Shown here: positions 32,633-35,836 of the stretch, piece by piece
How positions within the stretch are numbered: the first letter of the stretch is position 1
How the letters are laid out: every line of letters begins with the position of its first letter
From: Chitinophaga pinensis
GTDB taxonomy: Bacteria > Bacteroidota > Bacteroidia > UBA4408
DNA: 35,836 nucleotides
Direction of reading: 5' to 3'
Assembly: GCA_945872355.1 (NCBI GenBank)
Contig: CAMBZU010000033.1
Coordinates: 1-35,836, forward strand
Position numbers and translations under genes: made by a program
Notes under the pieces: generated by a model
Database searches by the model: none
The model's input: only the letters and a program-made list of their open reading frames with translations
What the model was told of the DNA's origin: nothing

Positions 32633-34069
32633 ATGAAATCAATTAAAGTTTATTGTTTAGTATTTTTCTTTTGTGGATTACTTCAACATGCAAAAGCACA
32701 ATTAAATTACACTGCCAATCAGTTTTCTTATGATAGTATATTAAATTTATCATACGGGCAAGCTACTGATTACGCTGGCAATCAGGTTGATTTGTTACTC
32801 GATATTTATAAGCCCAAGCTCGATTCAAATTGTTTGCGTCCCATGCTTGTTTTAGTGCATGGTGGAGCTTGGGTTGCTGGTTCAAAAGCTGATGTGAATA
32901 TGGTATTAATGTCGCGCGAGTTTGCTAAAAAGGGCTGGGTGGTAGCCAATATTAATTATAGATTAGGTACGCACAAAGCTGCTTCCTATGCCATGTATGC
33001 CTTGTGTAATAATTCAATTTCTGCGCCCTGTGGATATATTAGTGATAGTGCTGAAATATACAGGGCAAACTATAGAGGAATGCAAGATGCCAAAGGAGCT
33101 ATACGATTTATGAAAAATAGAAATTTTATGGACTCATCAGATGTAAACAATGTGTTTATTGTTGGTGAAAGTGCTGGTGCCTTTATTGCTTTTGCAACTG
33201 CATTTACCGATCAAGCAACAGAGAAAAGTACTTTGTGTAATGCCATTGCCGATGCGCCCAGCCCTGACAATAGTTTAAATATTTATGGTTGTATTCCAAC
33301 TAGTAATAATCTTACACGGCCCAATTTAGGGAGTATTGATGGAGATTTAAACTTGGGTAGTTATGATGCTTCGGTAAAAGGTATTGGTAGTTTTTACGGC
33401 GCAGCATTCGATTTATCTTTGATCAATCAGCTTGCTGATACGCCTTGTGTTTATTTGTATCATCAAGGGGCCGATGTAGTAGTAAATTATCAGTTTGGCC
33501 GTGTTTTGGGGCGCACCAGCTGGGAATGTTATGCGCAAACCAATCTTTGTCAATCCTATTATTTTTATCCTTTTGCTTATGGTAATGAAAGTATAAAGCA
33601 ATATTTTATCAGTTTAGGCGCTGCTGCGCCTGCTTACCAGGCCGATATTGTAAATAATTACGTTTATTTAAACAATTGTTTTTCAAATGGTCATTCTATA
33701 GATAATTTTAATTTAAGGGTTCAACATATGACTGATTTATTTGCGAATAAAATTGCACTTTCTAGCAACAATCCATCCGCAAATTGTACTTTAAATAATG
33801 TTTATTGGGCAAACAAAAACGAAAATAAAATCTTGATTTATCCAAATCCTAGCGCCAATGTCATTCATTTAAAAGTGCCAAGCAATAGGGTAGGAGCCTC
33901 ATACAAGGTATTAGATTTTACAGGGAGATTAATTTTATCAGATAAAATAGGCGCAGAAAATATTGTGATTAACGTGAATCATCTTAACAATGGCATTTAT
34001 GTAATTTGTGTTGGCGATCATAACGAATGCACTTATTTTGCTGTGCAATCACAATTAATAAATGAGTAA
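32633..34069 (+). CDS. Secreted alpha/beta-hydrolase (esterase) with T9SS sorting domain
   Basis: A 478-residue predicted carboxylesterase or lipase of the HGG type. Signal peptide MKSIKVYCLVFFFCGLLQHAKA, then Gln. The oxyanion motif HGGAW is at 76-80 and the nucleophile elbow GESAG at 178-182 (Ser180). Asp281 in HQGAD and His354 in NGHS are good candidates for the rest of the triad. The C-terminal 80 residues (IYPNPSAN, then DFTGRLI, NNGIYVI) form a type A T9SS sorting domain, so it is exported across the outer membrane and either released or anchored. It is divergent from the TonB receptor. Substrate unknown; related enzymes act on acyl esters or acetylated glycans. Confidence 0.9.
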   Translation: MKSIKVYCLVFFFCGLLQHAKAQLNYTANQFSYDSILNLSYGQATDYAGNQVDLLLDIYKPKLDSNCLRPMLVLVHGGAWVAGSKADVNMVLMSREFAKKGWVVANINYRLGTHKAASYAMYALCNNSISAPCGYISDSAEIYRANYRGMQDAKGAIRFMKNRNFMDSSDVNNVFIVGESAGAFIAFATAFTDQATEKSTLCNAIADAPSPDNSLNIYGCIPTSNNLTRPNLGSIDGDLNLGSYDASVKGIGSFYGAAFDLSLINQLADTPCVYLYHQGADVVVNYQFGRVLGRTSWECYAQTNLCQSYYFYPFAYGNESIKQYFISLGAAAPAYQADIVNNYVYLNNCFSNGHSIDNFNLRVQHMTDLFANKIALSSNNPSANCTLNNVYWANKNENKILIYPNPSANVIHLKVPSNRVGASYKVLDFTGRLILSDKIGAENIVINVNHLNNGIYVICVGDHNECTYFAVQSQLINE

Positions 34070-34246
34070 TAAAATATATCTAATCGAATAAAAAAACACT
34101 TTTAATCCATTGTATTTTTAACCCAAATTACGCAGTAGGAATTGTAGGTCAAACTAATTTCAGTAGATTTTTAAATCACATTGGTATAAATGGCATTAGG
34201 TCTTGTAGCTGTAATCTGTCTTAAATAATAGAGCACAATTAGATAA

Positions 34247-34290
34247 AAAAGGTTTAAATGAATGAAGCAATGCACCCATTTAAACCTTTT
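34247..34290. terminator. Bidirectional terminator hairpin between convergent genes
   Basis: A perfect 14-bp stem, AAAAGGTTTAAATG (34247-34260) and CATTTAAACCTTTT (34277-34290), with a 16-nt loop. On the minus strand it ends in a run of six T, which suits termination of the YfhO gene (stop at 34302). On the plus strand only four T follow, a weaker stop for the esterase. The rest of 34070-34246 is AT-rich with no gene that I can support. Confidence 0.8.
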
Positions 34291-34301
34291 GAAATAAAAA
34301 G

Positions 34302-35836
34302 TTAAGATTTTAATACTGTTTCTTTGTTTTGTTTCATTTGCATAAACACGCTGCCAATTATAAACAAGAACAATAAAATTGACCCAGCCATGGCAATTTT
34401 TTCGCCTTTATAATAGGCTTCTGGTTCAAATTTAAATACTACTTCATGTTTGCCCGCTGGCAATACCATAGCGCGAAGTACGTAGTTTACACTGAGGTGA
34501 TTGGTCAATTTTCCATCAACATAAGCATTCCATCCTTTAGAGTAATAAATTTCTGAAAATACTGTCATTTGTGGCTTTTCAGCTTGCGTTTCATAAACTA
34601 ACTCATCGGCTTTATAGCTTTTAAGTTTGATTGTTGCAGCAGAATCAAATTGGAAAGCATTGTTAGGTAAATCTTTCTCCCACTTTTTATCTACAACTGC
34701 GGTTAATGCTGGATTGAAATTGGTTAAGGCACTTATTTCAGAATCAGGATTGGCCACCCATTTTAACTCTTTTACAAACCATGCGTTGCCCATAGCACTT
34801 GGGTTTCTTTGCGCCAATAACTCACCACTTTGTTGGTTTTGAACAATAAAATATTTTGCGTTTAACATGTTTAGCACGCTCATATTATACTTAGAAATAT
34901 GACGTACATATAAGTCTTGATATCTTCTCAACTTAGCACCATGATAACCACCAATTGATTTATGAAAATATGAAGTTTCGGCATCTTGAAAAGGACTTAA
35001 AGCATTATTCAAAACACGATAATTTGGATCTGGATCTTTTAATATTTGCTCATCCGCAGGGCTCGGCATGTGATCACTTTCTAAACTGCTTTTAGAAACA
35101 AAATTTTTCTCATTCAAATACCTTTTATCCACTGCCCACAAATCAATTAGTATTAATAAGCCTAAACCTGCATACAAATAATTTTTATTGAATTGTTTAA
35201 CTGTATAAATCAATAATAAACCGGCACCTAAAATTATAAAAAGGAAACTACGCAAAGCATCTGCTTTAAATATGCTTATACGAGCGCTTTCCATGCCACT
35301 CATAAACATTTGAATTTGATCAGCACCAGCGCCAATTTTCTTTAATGAAGCAGTTACGTTTTCATATTCTCCTGCTTTGAAAAAATCTTGAAAGGCAGTG
35401 GGAGCAAGATAAAATAGTAAACACAGACCCGCAGTTAAACCCAAAGCGATGTATAAAGCATTTCGTTTTTCTTTCAGTATACTTGGTCTTAAAACGATTT
35501 CACGAACCGTTAAAATACCAATAAGTGGCATGGTAAACTCGGCAATTACTAAGGTCATGCTTACAGCTCTAAACTTGTTGTAGCCGGGTAAAAAATCCAT
35601 AAAGAAATTTGTAAAACCCATCAAATTTTTACCCCACGATAGCATAATAGCTAAAATAGTGGCAGTCAATAAATACCATTTTAAATTGTCCTTTAAAATT
35701 AACATACCTAGTACAAACAAGAAACAAATTAATGCGCCTATATATACTGGTCCTGAAGTGCCGGGTTGGTCGCCCCAATATTGATCTGTAGATTGTCCAA
35801 CATATTGACGCATTTCTGGATTTACATCAGCTAAAG
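34302..35836 (-). CDS. YfhO-family membrane protein, 5' end outside the window
   Basis: A partial polytopic protein; the frame stays open to the right edge (residues LADVNPE precede the first in-window Met at 35813), so the start is missing. The visible 500-odd residues have many hydrophobic helices: several near the N-terminal side of the fragment, one before the soluble stretch, and one at the C-terminus (about 475-493 of the in-window chain). A soluble domain with NAKYFIV and YYSKGWNAYVDG near 435-447 is characteristic of YfhO proteins of Bacteroidota. Firmicute YfhO proteins are linked to glycosylation of cell-wall polymers. The role in Bacteroidota is not established; envelope glycan modification is an inference. 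Confidence 0.85.
   Translation of the reverse strand, partial: LADVNPEMRQYVGQSTDQYWGDQPGTSGPVYIGALICFLFVLGMLILKDNLKWYLLTATILAIMLSWGKNLMGFTNFFMDFLPGYNKFRAVSMTLVIAEFTMPLIGILTVREIVLRPSILKEKRNALYIALGLTAGLCLLFYLAPTAFQDFFKAGEYENVTASLKKIGAGADQIQMFMSGMESARISIFKADALRSFLFIILGAGLLLIYTVKQFNKNYLYAGLGLLILIDLWAVDKRYLNEKNFVSKSSLESDHMPSPADEQILKDPDPNYRVLNNALSPFQDAETSYFHKSIGGYHGAKLRRYQDLYVRHISKYNMSVLNMLNAKYFIVQNQQSGELLAQRNPSAMGNAWFVKELKWVANPDSEISALTNFNPALTAVVDKKWEKDLPNNAFQFDSAATIKLKSYKADELVYETQAEKPQMTVFSEIYYSKGWNAYVDGKLTNHLSVNYVLRAMVLPAGKHEVVFKFEPEAYYKGEKIAMAGSILLFLFIIGSVFMQMKQNKETVLKS

Noticed and set aside
34070-34246. Possible decayed repeat or element in the gap after the esterase
   Set aside because: No inverted ends, duplicated flanks or transposase fragments could be seen; left as plain intergenic sequence.

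Overview
The window reads as a chromosomal segment of an AT-rich member of the Bacteroidota. The evidence is gliding/type IX secretion (T9SS) genes (gldF, gldG with a DUF4340 partner), a GWxTD-domain lipoprotein, DUF4294, two proteins with C-terminal T9SS sorting domains, a FecA-like TonB receptor, a YfhO-family membrane protein, and several -7 boxes of the Bacteroidota type TAnnTTTG. I cannot place it below phylum with confidence; gene style would fit Chitinophagales or Sphingobacteriales-like lineages. No rRNA, tRNA, CRISPR array, integrase or insertion sequence is visible.

Layout. 1-288: AT-rich leader with two matched inverted repeats (probably operators of a leftward gene outside the window) and a third dyad. 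289-6475 (+): a tight three-gene operon made of a membrane-anchored nSTAND-type NTPase, a multi-spanning membrane protein carrying a GldL-like FKxxHWPGA motif, and a membrane-anchored coiled-coil SpoIIE/PP2C phosphatase. 6477-6546: 14-bp tandem repeats. 6713-14980 (-): in transcription order recN, gldF, gldG, a DUF4340 gene, dnaN, a patatin-like lipase and an isoaspartyl peptidase. 15256-17309 (+): GWxTD lipoprotein and an rlmB-type methyltransferase. 17306-17923 (-): DUF4294, whose stop codon overlaps that of rlmB. 18116-24004 (+): a 1962-residue secreted modular protein with 12 related beta-sandwich repeats, FnIII-like, CUB-like and PKD domains, a propeller and a T9SS sorting domain, followed by a clear terminator. 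24256-27459 (+): a periplasmic propeller sensor fused through one membrane helix to a SpoIIE phosphatase. 27540-32392 (-): TonB receptor, prolyl oligopeptidase and an ElaA-type acetyltransferase. 32633-34069 (+): a secreted T9SS-sorted esterase. 34302-35836 (-): a YfhO-family protein that runs off the right edge.

How it fits together. Much of the window is envelope biology: T9SS/gliding accessory proteins, T9SS cargo, an outer-membrane receptor and envelope lipoproteins, with housekeeping genes (dnaN, recN, rlmB) between them. Two signalling proteins end in closely similar SpoIIE phosphatase domains. One is fed by a propeller sensor within the same chain; the other is encoded beside a STAND NTPase and a polytopic membrane protein. 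The most notable candidate for an undescribed system is that 289-6475 operon: an ATP-driven switch with a large predicted periplasmic arm, coupled to a membrane protein and a phosphatase. Its function is not known from the sequence; a STAND-gated envelope signalling module is an inference.
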